A stretch of 64,000 nucleotides of DNA, taken from positions 2,194,976-2,258,975 of the forward strand of contig CP051242.1 in NCBI GenBank assembly GCA_017795005.1, given 5' to 3'. This DNA is from Balneolaceae bacterium (GTDB lineage: Bacteria > Bacteroidota > Rhodothermia > Balneolales > Balneolaceae). The notes below the pieces were generated by a model, which did no database searches, was not told the DNA's origin, and saw only the letters and a list, made by a program, of their open reading frames with translations. Shown here piece by piece: positions 35,333 to 44,568 of the stretch; positions within the stretch are counted from its first letter, which is position 1; every line of letters starts with the position of its first letter. The position numbers were made by a program, and so were the translations under genes.

Positions 35333-36663
35333 TGGAAAACATTTTACGAGGATTGCTTGGCATGGCTGTGATCATAGCCGGCACATATCTGCTTAGCAGG
35401 GATAAAAAGAGTATTAACTGGCGACTCGTAGGTACAGGATTGGGTATTCAATTTGTATTAGCTGTTTTCATACTCAAAGCAGATGTATTAACCGAATTTT
35501 GGAGCCCATTGGGTTGGCCAATGTTACTTTTCCAGTTTATAGCTAGTTTTTTTGTAGTGGTTTTGAAGTATACTACTGCTGGAGCTGAGTTCCTTTTTGG
35601 TTTTCTTGGCCACGGACCTGAATACGAAGATAGTATGGGTGTAATTTTTGCTTTCCAGGTTTTACCGACCATTGTCTTCTTTGCTTCCCTGACAGCAATT
35701 CTATACCACTATGGTGTGCTCCAATTTGTGGTAAAGATTATGTCTAAAGGTATGCAGAAGCTTCTCGGGACGTCTGGCGCAGAAACACTTTCTGTGATAT
35801 CAAATATTTTTGTGGGTCAGACAGAAGCACCATTAGTTATCAAGCCATTTATTGAAAAGATGACTAAGTCTGAGTTACTCGCTGTAATGACCGGCGGGAT
35901 GGCTACTATTGCCGGAGGAGTTATGGCTGCTTATGTAGCCATGCTTGGAACTTCTTTTGCAGCTGCAAATGGTCTTGAAATTGAAGTAGCTCAACAATTA
36001 TTTGCAGAACGTTTGTTAGGTGCAAGTTTAATGGCAGCTCCTGCAGCTTTAGTTATAGCAAAAATACTTTACCCTGAAACTGAAGAATCTGTAACGGCAG
36101 GAGATGTTCAGATGGTGGTTGAAAAAACAGACGCCAATGGAATTGATGCAGCTGCATCTGGTGCTGGAGTAGGTTTAAAATTAGCCGCAAATGTTGGAGC
36201 TATGTTATTGGCGTTCATTGCATTACTTGCGATGTTCAATGGTCTTTTTGGTTGGGTTAGTAACTCTACCGGACTAACTTCATTGATTGGTTCACCTTTG
36301 ACTATTGAGATGGTACTTGGATGGGTTCTGGCCCCTCTTGTTTGGTTAATAGGAATACCCTGGGCAGATGCAACATCGATGGGATCATTATTGGGCACTA
36401 AAATTGTACTAAATGAGTTTGTAGCCTATTTAATGTTAGCTGAAGAAGTAGCAGCAACTGCTTTATCTCCTAAGACGGTAGCCATGGCGACATTTGCCTT
36501 ATGTGGTTTTGCTAATTTTTCATCTATTGCAATTCAAATTGGAGGTATCGGAGGCTTAGCACCAAGCAGGAAATCGGATTTAGCAAAATTTGGGCTCAAA
36601 GCTGTTTTTGCTGGCACTCTGGCTAATTTAATGACTGCAACAATTGCAGGAATGCTTTTTTAA
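35332..36663 (+). CDS. Concentrative nucleoside transporter (NupC/CNT family)
   Basis: A 443-residue cation-coupled nucleoside importer with many transmembrane helices. The CNT signature is visible in NIFVGQTEAPLVIKPFI, TGGMATIAGGVMAAYV, GWVLAPLVWLIGIPW and LCGFANFSSIAIQIGGIGG, which form the nucleoside- and cation-binding core. It overlaps tdk by 1 nt, so imported thymidine would be trapped by phosphorylation. Confidence 0.94.
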   Translation: MENILRGLLGMAVIIAGTYLLSRDKKSINWRLVGTGLGIQFVLAVFILKADVLTEFWSPLGWPMLLFQFIASFFVVVLKYTTAGAEFLFGFLGHGPEYEDSMGVIFAFQVLPTIVFFASLTAILYHYGVLQFVVKIMSKGMQKLLGTSGAETLSVISNIFVGQTEAPLVIKPFIEKMTKSELLAVMTGGMATIAGGVMAAYVAMLGTSFAAANGLEIEVAQQLFAERLLGASLMAAPAALVIAKILYPETEESVTAGDVQMVVEKTDANGIDAAASGAGVGLKLAANVGAMLLAFIALLAMFNGLFGWVSNSTGLTSLIGSPLTIEMVLGWVLAPLVWLIGIPWADATSMGSLLGTKIVLNEFVAYLMLAEEVAATALSPKTVAMATFALCGFANFSSIAIQIGGIGGLAPSRKSDLAKFGLKAVFAGTLANLMTATIAGMLF

Positions 36664-36698
36664 TTATAAATCAAAACTAATAACACTATTCATAGACT

Positions 36699-38587
36699 AT
36701 GAAAAAAAGCGGATTCTCAAGAGTAATTTTATTCTCGGTTTTTGTTACTCTTATTTCGTGTACCGGAAGTAATACAACTACAGATAAAAGCGATAGTACT
36801 ATTTCAATTGAAATTGTTGGAGAAGTTGGATCGGAAAAAATTACTTACTCTGAATTAAAAGATAGTTTCACAAATGGTCCTGTTCGAAATGAAATTTCTT
36901 TAAAAGACCTACAGGATTTTTTGCCTATTTTTCTTGACTATAAAGCAAAATTAATGTCGGCGAAGGATGCCGGATATTACGAGAATCCAACTATTCTCAG
37001 TGAATTTGATCTCTATGCTAAACAAGCCGCCTATTCCTATTGGTTGGAAAATAAAATACGTCCGACTCTATTTGAAGAGTTCAAGTCTCGGTACGACTTT
37101 GAGATGAAATCTTCTCATGTATTAGTTTCCCTTGGAACTAACCCTACTCCGGAGGATACACTCGAAGTATATAATACTATGATTGAGGCTCGGAATAAAT
37201 TTCTGGCGGGAACATCAACAATGAACGAGCTTAATGAAGAATACTCTTCTTCATCACAAGGACAAAAAATGGGAGGAGAACTTCCCTGGTTTGGAATCGG
37301 AACTACAGTTAAACCATTTGAAGATGTACTTTACAGCCTTAAAGTTGGAGAAATTTCAATGCCTTTCAGAACTCAATTTGGTTACCATATTGTGCTTTTG
37401 GAAGAGAAAAGAGAAAAAAAACCCGGCAGAGAGGTTTCTCATATTTTCGCCCGCCCCTCTTCCTCTGTTTCAGTACTTGACTCCGCTTATAACAAACTCC
37501 AGGCAGGTGAGGATTGGTCAGAAATTGTAAAGGAATATACTCAAGATACTCCTTCTGCTTCTACCGGCGGTAAAATCGGTTGGATTAACTATGGTTCCAG
37601 ATACAGAGGAGATTTTATAGATTCGGTTATGACCCTCGATCCATCTATGGAATATTCAAAGCCTTTCAGGTCCAGTTACGGTTTTCATATCATCAAAATT
37701 GACTCTGTCCAAACATTCGAAAACGAACAAGCAAGAAATGATTATATAATGAGTGAATTGGAAAACTCCAGAAACTTCAGAAAAAATAACGCTTTCATTG
37801 TTGATTGGCTTTTAGACAACTATAATGGGTATGAAAATGAAGAAGTTCTAAATAAAGCTAAATCCTTTTTAAGTGTAGTTGATTCAGCTTCATTTGATAA
37901 TCCAGGTTTTCCTGAAGGACTTGAGTCATCTATCATATTCTCATTTAATGAGGAAAACTATTCCGTCAAAGATTATTACGATTATTTAGTATCCACAGGA
38001 AAAAAGCCCAAACATGTTTCTTATAGAAATTCATGGCTTGGAGAATATAAAGAGTCAATTGTTGATTCTGAAATAACCAGCATGGCTTTAGTAGAATTCT
38101 CAGATTTTTCTGATCAGGTCGATAATTACAGAAATGGATTAATCGTATATCAAATTAATGAAGATTCAGTTTGGAGTGCGGCAACTGTTGATTCAACCAT
38201 TTTGATGAATATTTATACAAATAATCCTGAAGAATATTCTTATGGAACAAGGTATTTTTACCATTTGGTGACTCAGCCGGTATCAATGTAGGAGTAGTTT
38301 CGGATTCAACAGGAGCTTTTCAGGGAGAGCCTTTTGATAAGTTAGAAATTATGGAAGAAAATAGTCTTTCAGAGATATTTAATTATAACAGCAGGAAAGG
38401 GTTCTTCTATTTGAATGATATTCTAAGCCCTAGAAAAATGACTTTTGACGAAGCATTCAATAAACTTCTTGCTGACTATCAACCCGAAAGAGAAGAAAAA
38501 TGGCTTTCAAACTTAAGATCTACATATAATATCAAAGTGTACCAGGAAAACTTACGTAAAGCCTACGAAGAAGATAATACACCTTAA
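36699..38587 (+). pseudogene. Parvulin-type PPIase lipoprotein, frameshifted near the 3' end
   Basis: The N-terminus is a lipoprotein signal with lipobox LISC. The body has a SurA/PrsA-like helical region and two parvulin rotamase domains (SSHVLVSLG ... GELPWFGIG ... FGYHIVLLEE, then VSHIFARP ... GGKIGWINYG ... YGFHIIKID). The frame stops at 38291 after HLVTQPVSM. A second frame continues without interruption from about 38264 as FGDSAGINVGVVSDSTGAFQ and runs to 38587. Restoring one T in the TTT at 38264-38266 joins the frames as YFYHFGDSAG, giving about 629 residues. The missing base may be a sequencing error or a real mutation. The gene is followed by two more PPIase-type genes. Confidence 0.8.
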
Positions 38588-39441
38588 TGAAACCCTTCTT
38601 TTATCTTTTACTTTGTACAACTGCTTTAATTAGTTGTACAAGAAAACCACAATTCTCAGAGCCTACTCTTGCAAGAGTTGGCTCTGCAGTTTTAACTGTC
38701 GCTGAGGCGAGAAATGCTATCCCTCACCACACATTTAAGGAAGATAGTATTAAAGCTTTTGAAAAATACCGTGATGACTGGATTGAACAACAAATCATTT
38801 TACAAGATGCCTATCGTTTACGAGTTCACAGACAACCCGAAATCCAGGATAGACTGAATAAAATTCAGGATGATTTTTTAGCAAAAGCTGCTCAGCAATA
38901 TATTTTAGGTGAATTAGAACTTGAAGTTCAGGTTTCTGATGAAGAAGCAAGAGCCTATTATCAGGAAAATAAAGACAGTTTTGTTCTTGAAGAACGATAT
39001 GTACGATACCGGCATCTTATTGCTTCCTCGCTCACAGATGCACAAAGAGCCCGACAGGATTTATTACGCGGTGTTGACTGGACTTTAGTTGCTAATGACT
39101 TTTCTATAAACCCTGAAGTAGCATTAAGGGAATCAGAGCGTTTTTGGCCCGAGTCTATTGCGGCCGGTGATGTAAATATCCTTAACAGGTATTTAAAGGT
39201 GATAGGTTTGTCAGAAATAACTGTAATTGAAAGAGTTGGCAACCAATATCACTTTGTGCAATTAATGGAAGAGCGCGCAAAAGGAGATCATCCTGATCTG
39301 GAATGGTTAATTGTTCAAATAAAAGAATGGTTAATCCTTGAAAAAAGACGCCGAGCCTTTAATACCTATGTAAAGAATCTTTATCTTCAGGCACAAGCGA
39401 ATAATGAAATTGAAACTTTCAACGTTCTACAGGAAAACTAA
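38587..39441 (+). CDS. PpiC/SurA-like periplasmic lipoprotein
   Basis: A 284-residue exported protein with lipobox ISC near residue 17. The N-terminal half is the chaperone-type helical region (TLARVGSAVLTVAEARNAI, WIEQQIILQDAYRLRV, QIQD-type coils). The parvulin-like portion (YVRYRHLIASSLTDAQRARQDL) is shortened and lacks the GG..GW and FG.H motifs, so isomerase activity is doubtful. It starts on the last base of the frameshifted gene upstream. It probably assists folding or transport of outer-membrane proteins together with its neighbours. Confidence 0.7.
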   Translation: MKPFFYLLLCTTALISCTRKPQFSEPTLARVGSAVLTVAEARNAIPHHTFKEDSIKAFEKYRDDWIEQQIILQDAYRLRVHRQPEIQDRLNKIQDDFLAKAAQQYILGELELEVQVSDEEARAYYQENKDSFVLEERYVRYRHLIASSLTDAQRARQDLLRGVDWTLVANDFSINPEVALRESERFWPESIAAGDVNILNRYLKVIGLSEITVIERVGNQYHFVQLMEERAKGDHPDLEWLIVQIKEWLILEKRRRAFNTYVKNLYLQAQANNEIETFNVLQEN

Positions 39442-39474
39442 ATCAGGTAATTACTTATCTATCAAAACTTACTA

Positions 39475-40839
39475 ATGAAGAATATCCTTTTCTTACCCCT
39501 TCTTTTTATTGCCACTCTATTTTCAGTTAACTCATTTGCTCAGAATTTACAACCTGCAGACCAAATTGTAGCTCTGGTTAATAATCATGTAATTCTAAAA
39601 TCAGACATAGATGCTGATGTAGCTAACTATATGCGTCAGGCTCAAAGTTATGGACAACCAATATCTTTTAGCACAGATCTTTGGTATCAGTTTTTAGACG
39701 CTTCAATCGAAAATTACATTCTTATTGAAAAAGCCAGAGTTGATTCAATTGTTGTTCCCGAGGATAGGGTCAACCGCCAAATGGATCAACGGGTAAATCA
39801 ATTAGTTCAACAGGCAGGAAGTGAGCGTGCATTGGAACAGGCTTTTGGAAAATCCATTATTCAACTAAAAGACGAGTTCAGAGATGATTTCAGAGAACAA
39901 ATGCTTACTGAGCAGGTTCGACAAACAAAATTCCAGTCAATAAAAATTACGCGTCCTGAAGTACTGGAGTTTTTTGAAGCTATCCCTAAGGATTCACTTC
40001 CAACCATTCCTGAACAAGTCTCTATATCTCAGATAGTGATTTTACCACCAGCAAAACAGGATGCGAGGGAATCTGCCAGAGCTTTAGCAGAAGCTTTAAG
40101 AGATTCTGCAGTTAATCATGGAAAATCAATCGAAGAGCTTGCCATGAGACACAGTGACGGACCATCCGGGCCAAGAGGTGGTTTATTACCAATGATGGCT
40201 TTGAGTGATCTGGTTTCAGAATACTCTGCTGCTGCCTCTGCTCTTCAACCCGGACAAATATCTAATGTTGTTGAAACAGAATTCGGTTTTCATGTAATCC
40301 AGTTAATTCAACGTGTAGGTGACCAGATTGAGACCAGACATATTCTTATTTCCGTTGATGCTTCAGAGTTAGATGATCAATATGCAATAGATCGTTTAAA
40401 TGGAATTAAAGATAGTCTTGAGACTAATGCTAATCTTAGTTTTTCGGCTTTCGCACAAAGAGTAAGCGAAGATCCATCAACTAAATCTTCCGGTGGAAAA
40501 ATAATTGATCCTCAAACCGGGGAACGACTAATTCCTTTAAACAGACTTGATCCATCCCTATACAGAGTTGTATTAGTAATGGATGAAGTTGGTAAAATTT
40601 CTGATCCCCGCCCTTTTAATCCAAACAATGCAAATGCCGGAAAAGCGTACCGAATTGTACGACTAGATCGCCAGATTCCTGAGCATGTTGCAAATTTTGA
40701 ACAAGATTACGACCGAATTAAGGCAATCGCCCTACAACAAAAACAGTACAGAGAGTACGGCGAATGGATTGAAGAGCTGAAAAGTGAATTCTATATCGAA
40801 TACAGAATTCCAATGCCAAATATGCAGGAGGCCAATTAA
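39475..40839 (+). CDS. surA: SurA-like periplasmic chaperone/peptidyl-prolyl isomerase
   Basis: A 454-residue protein with a cleavable signal peptide (ending SFAQ). The N-terminal chaperone domain begins ADQIVALVNNHVILKSDID. Two parvulin domains follow: VSISQIVILPP ... GPRGGLLPMM ... FGFHVIQL, and TRHILISV ... SSGGKIIDP. A C-terminal helix (YGEWIEELKSEFYIEYR) completes the SurA layout. It escorts unfolded outer-membrane proteins through the periplasm to BAM. It abuts moxR by a 1 nt overlap. Confidence 0.88.
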   Translation: MKNILFLPLLFIATLFSVNSFAQNLQPADQIVALVNNHVILKSDIDADVANYMRQAQSYGQPISFSTDLWYQFLDASIENYILIEKARVDSIVVPEDRVNRQMDQRVNQLVQQAGSERALEQAFGKSIIQLKDEFRDDFREQMLTEQVRQTKFQSIKITRPEVLEFFEAIPKDSLPTIPEQVSISQIVILPPAKQDARESARALAEALRDSAVNHGKSIEELAMRHSDGPSGPRGGLLPMMALSDLVSEYSAAASALQPGQISNVVETEFGFHVIQLIQRVGDQIETRHILISVDASELDDQYAIDRLNGIKDSLETNANLSFSAFAQRVSEDPSTKSSGGKIIDPQTGERLIPLNRLDPSLYRVVLVMDEVGKISDPRPFNPNNANAGKAYRIVRLDRQIPEHVANFEQDYDRIKAIALQQKQYREYGEWIEELKSEFYIEYRIPMPNMQEAN

Positions 40840-41834
40840 TGTCTACAGAAATTGCAGATCCAGTAAAACTAGCTGATGAGTTTGAAGAAGCGTTTAAAGC
40901 TATTAAACAAGAGATTCACAAGGTAGTTATTGGACAGGAAGATATAATCGATCTCTTACTAATCAGCTTATTTTCAAAAGGTCATTGTGTACTTGTTGGA
41001 GTACCTGGACTTGCCAAAACTTTGTTGATTCGAACACTTGCGGATACTTTGGGACTTTCCTTTAACAGGATTCAATTTACCCCGGATTTAATGCCCGGCG
41101 ATATTACAGGAACTGAAGTTATTGAAGAAAATAAAGACAAAGGCACCAAAGAGTTTAAGTTCATTAAAGGACCCATTTTTTCAAATATAGTTCTTGCCGA
41201 CGAGATCAATAGAACTCCTCCAAAAACACAGGCTGCATTATTGGAAGGAATGCAGGAATATCATGTTACCGCATCAGGAACAACGTATAATCTGGATACC
41301 CCATTCTTTGTATTAGCAACACAAAACCCTATTGAACAAGAAGGTACCTATCCTCTTCCTGAAGCACAGTTAGATCGGTTTATGTTCAATATTTGGGTGG
41401 ATTATCCAAGCTTTGAGGAAGAAAAGGAAATCGTCAGTCAAACTACCTCAAAGCAGGAAATTAGTCTTACCTCCATTTTAGATAAAGAAAAGATTGAGAA
41501 ACTTCAGTCTTTGGTTCGGGAAGTACCTGTTCCTGAAAGTGTATTAGATTATGCGGTTAAGTTAGTTGGCATGACACGACCGGATTCTGACCTTGCTCCA
41601 GACTATATCAAAAAATATATGAGTTGGGGAGCAGGACCAAGAGCTTCTCAATATCTGATTTTAGGTGGAAAAGCCAGGGCACTCTCGCAGGGAAGATATA
41701 ATGTAACAGAAGAAGATATTAGAACACTGGCTGTTCCCGTTTTAAGACATCGTATTGTAAACAATTATGCAGCTGAAGCAGAAGGTTTCACCACAGTTAA
41801 GCTAATTAATCGGTTACTTGATGATGTTCATTAA
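40839..41834 (+). CDS. MoxR-family AAA+ ATPase
   Basis: A 331-residue cytosolic AAA+ protein. Walker A is GVPGLAKTLLIRTL, Walker B NIVLADEINRTPPK followed by QAALLEGMQE, sensor 1 ATQNPIEQEGTYPLPEAQLDR; the C-terminal lid carries GAGPRASQYL. MoxR proteins act as chaperone-like remodelling ATPases, commonly with VWA-domain partners. The next gene encodes a VWA membrane protein 20 nt downstream; the usual DUF58 gene is missing. Confidence 0.93.
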   Translation: MSTEIADPVKLADEFEEAFKAIKQEIHKVVIGQEDIIDLLLISLFSKGHCVLVGVPGLAKTLLIRTLADTLGLSFNRIQFTPDLMPGDITGTEVIEENKDKGTKEFKFIKGPIFSNIVLADEINRTPPKTQAALLEGMQEYHVTASGTTYNLDTPFFVLATQNPIEQEGTYPLPEAQLDRFMFNIWVDYPSFEEEKEIVSQTTSKQEISLTSILDKEKIEKLQSLVREVPVPESVLDYAVKLVGMTRPDSDLAPDYIKKYMSWGAGPRASQYLILGGKARALSQGRYNVTEEDIRTLAVPVLRHRIVNNYAAEAEGFTTVKLINRLLDDVH

Positions 41835-41854
41835 GAACGTAAGAACGAATTGAT

Positions 41855-43960
41855 GTGGAGTTTCAAGGATTTCAAAATAGCTTACCCCTTTTTCTGATCA
41901 TCAGTATTGCAGCATCTTTAGTTGCAATCGCTTTTTATGCTTATCGAAATTTAAATAGTATTCCTACCCTGCCTAGAACCGGTCTTATATTTGTAAGATC
42001 TTTAGCTCTTCTTTTAATTTTTCTATTATTTCTCAATCCCTATTACTTTTCTTCAGAAACAGTATCAAAAAATCCACGACTTCTTTTCCTTTTGGATGAT
42101 TCTGAAAGTCTCGGAATTAACAAAGGTGATTATAAGGGGACTGAATCTTACCTAAATGTATTAACTCAGCTTAACCTTTCTGACTTCCAGGATATTGATG
42201 TTGAGTTTTTTACTCTTGGGTCTTCTTCCAAGCAAATTCAATCGCCTGATTCATTGAAGCTGAAAGATGCTGAGACAAATTTTGCTAATGCAATTTCACA
42301 AATCCAGGAACTGGAGGATAATTTTGATGCTTCAGTACTGCTTAGTGACGGAATAATAACCTATGGAAGAAACCCATCCATCCAAGCATCTGAGATCTCT
42401 ATTCCATTGTATACCATTGCATTAGGGGATACAACTAATGTTCGAGACATCACCGTAAACAATATAGTTTCAAATCCTAATGGTTTTACAGATACTAAAC
42501 ATATTGTTGAAGTTGAGATTGCTCAAAATGGATTCGCAGATCAACGAATTAATGTAGAATTAAGAGATTCAGAAAATCGCATTATAGATAGCAAATCGAT
42601 AGAATTTAATAGTACTGAATCAGTCACAAATACATCGTTTGAGCTTGAATTAACGGAGGCCGGACTACAACAATATTCAGTTAAGATTCAACCGATTGAA
42701 GGAGAATGGAGTACAGACAATAATTCCGGCGTTATTTCTATTGATGTATCAGACAGTAAAACCAGAATAATTCATATTGCTTTTGAGGTACATCCCGATG
42801 TAAAAATGATTCGATCAATTCTATCAGAAGATCAAAATATTGAACTTTCTACATTAACCTGGTTAGGTGGTTCGCGGTTCATTGAAAATGAAATTCCTGA
42901 TTTAATTGGATTTGACTTACTTATTATTCACGGTCTCCCTTCGAATTCCAGTGGAATTGAATTTATTTCAGAGATAAACACACTTCCAACAGTATATCTG
43001 CAACTCCCAAAAACAAGAACTATCAATACAGGGACTTTATCTGAGATTAATCTACTTGATAACTCAGGGAATCAATTATTTCAACTTTCTCTTTTTCCAG
43101 CTGCAGAGAGCAATGAACATCCGGTTTTGGAACTACCTGAAATTGGCTTTCAAACCATCTCCCCCGTCATTAGTTCTTTACGTAGCGTTGCTTCTTATCC
43201 CGATGCAATTGATCTTTTTAAAAGTGGATTTCAAGGTATAGAAACACCAAATACAATTATTAGTGTATATGAGCGTGGCTTAATTCGAAGAGCTACCATT
43301 TCTGCATGGGGTTGGTACCGGTTATATCAATCCCCGCTGGAAACAGAAAGAATGTTTGTCACTCAACTCTTTAATAATATAATTACCTGGACTGCCAATG
43401 ATCCTGATGAACGAAGAATGAAAATCATCCCATCAAAATCGGTATTTAATCTTTCGGATCAGGTAATTATCAATGGAAATCTGAATAATGAGAGTGGTGA
43501 ACCTGAATCAGAAGCGACCATTGAGTTCACTCTTACACCTCAAAATGGCGATGAACAAACCGTAAACATGAGTAATGAAGGTAATGGAGTATATAAATTC
43601 GAAAGTTCTTCCTTAAGCCCGGGACTTTATTCTTATTCAGCAATTGCTCGTAAAGGTGGGAGAGAAATTGATACACAAACTGGTGAATTTTTAATTCAGG
43701 ATTCCAATTCAGAACTAATAAATACGGTCAGAAACGATGAATTACTGATGACGCTTTCGAATGAGACTGGCGGTCGATTTTTTGAATATGATAATCTTGA
43801 TACTTTCTGGACCCAACTCAACAACGACGATATTCTTCAAAAAAAAGAAGAGTTAGTTGAATCCTATATCTTCCCGGTCAGATCAGCTTTCTGGTTTATG
43901 TTAGTTTTAATTTTATTGGGAACCGAGTGGTTTGGAAGAAAATACTATTCCCTCCCCTAG
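41855..43960 (+). CDS. VWA-domain membrane protein (MoxR partner candidate)
   Basis: A 701-residue protein with GTG start at 41855. Two N-terminal transmembrane helices (PLFLIISIAASLVAIAFYAY; IFVRSLALLLIFLLFLNPYY) and one near the C-terminus (SAFWFMLVLILLGTEW) frame a large extracytoplasmic region. A von Willebrand A domain starts LLFLLDDSESLG, which keeps the metal-site DxSxS pattern, and VLLSDGIITYG carries the later Asp-Gly. Later parts contain a Rossmann-like DLLIIHGLP region and an Ig-like segment. Function unknown; pairing with MoxR suggests ATPase-driven envelope quality control. Confidence 0.75.
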   Translation: MEFQGFQNSLPLFLIISIAASLVAIAFYAYRNLNSIPTLPRTGLIFVRSLALLLIFLLFLNPYYFSSETVSKNPRLLFLLDDSESLGINKGDYKGTESYLNVLTQLNLSDFQDIDVEFFTLGSSSKQIQSPDSLKLKDAETNFANAISQIQELEDNFDASVLLSDGIITYGRNPSIQASEISIPLYTIALGDTTNVRDITVNNIVSNPNGFTDTKHIVEVEIAQNGFADQRINVELRDSENRIIDSKSIEFNSTESVTNTSFELELTEAGLQQYSVKIQPIEGEWSTDNNSGVISIDVSDSKTRIIHIAFEVHPDVKMIRSILSEDQNIELSTLTWLGGSRFIENEIPDLIGFDLLIIHGLPSNSSGIEFISEINTLPTVYLQLPKTRTINTGTLSEINLLDNSGNQLFQLSLFPAAESNEHPVLELPEIGFQTISPVISSLRSVASYPDAIDLFKSGFQGIETPNTIISVYERGLIRRATISAWGWYRLYQSPLETERMFVTQLFNNIITWTANDPDERRMKIIPSKSVFNLSDQVIINGNLNNESGEPESEATIEFTLTPQNGDEQTVNMSNEGNGVYKFESSSLSPGLYSYSAIARKGGREIDTQTGEFLIQDSNSELINTVRNDELLMTLSNETGGRFFEYDNLDTFWTQLNNDDILQKKEELVESYIFPVRSAFWFMLVLILLGTEWFGRKYYSLP

Positions 43961-43965
43961 CTTTA

Positions 43966-44481
43966 TTAAAATTTAGCAAGCTTCACCTCACCTGCTCCCA
44001 TTTCAGTAGTAGTAACTATAAACATGTCCCCATAGGTTGACTCCTCAAGCTGTTCAAATTTCTCTTCGCCAAGAACCAGATTCGTTAACATGGGAGTAGT
44101 ATTAGAATGCCCTACAATTAATACCGCACTACCTTTATACTCAGAAATTAACTTTGCAAGTAATTCACGAATACCTTCGAAACCGTATTCCTGAACATCA
44201 AGTCCAAGAGAATCTGATATAGGTTGAGCGGTCATTTGAGTTCGCTTGTATGGGGTACTGAAGATTGCTTTTACATCATACTCTTTAAGAGCCTGAACTA
44301 AATTTATAGCCCTTTTTTGTCCTTCTTCGCTGATTGGAGGGTTTCTGGTACCATCCTCTGACCTTTCAGCATGCCGAACAAAAATTAGCGTTGTTGATTC
44401 TGACTGGAAGGCAAGCGTAACATCCTGTGCTACAAATAGAAAGGTAAAAATGAGCGCTACAGCCTTGAGTGTATTTTTCAT
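43966..44481 (-). CDS. Exported histidine phosphatase (phosphoglycerate-mutase-like/SixA-like)
   Basis: A 171-residue protein with a signal peptide (ending TLAF). The catalytic motif is IFVRHAERSEDG, and the second catalytic His is in LIVGHSNTTP; IFSTPYKRTQMTA gives the conserved Arg. It belongs to the short branch-1 histidine phosphatases, which dephosphorylate small molecules or proteins. Export to the periplasm rules out glycolytic function. It lies downstream of a strong terminator, so it is probably independently transcribed. Confidence 0.85.
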   Translation of the reverse strand: MKNTLKAVALIFTFLFVAQDVTLAFQSESTTLIFVRHAERSEDGTRNPPISEEGQKRAINLVQALKEYDVKAIFSTPYKRTQMTAQPISDSLGLDVQEYGFEGIRELLAKLISEYKGSAVLIVGHSNTTPMLTNLVLGEEKFEQLEESTYGDMFIVTTTEMGAGEVKLAKF

Positions 44482-44513
44482 GAGATCTTAATTGATTAAC
44501 TAACCGATTATAC

Positions 44514-44551
44514 AAAAAAAGCCCCGCACTTAAACCGAGTACGGGGCTTTT
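44514..44551. terminator. Bidirectional rho-independent terminator
   Basis: AAAAGCCCCGCACT and AGTACGGGGCTTTT form a GC-rich hairpin flanked by an A-run on the left and a T-run on the right. On the minus strand it terminates the 45807-44569 gene with seven T after the stem. Confidence 0.9.
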
Positions 44552-44568
44552 AATTACTTTTTGCAATC

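Noticed and set aside
37234-37530. Alternative-frame ORF within the PPIase gene
   Set aside because: Overlaps clear parvulin motifs in the main frame and has no recognisable features.
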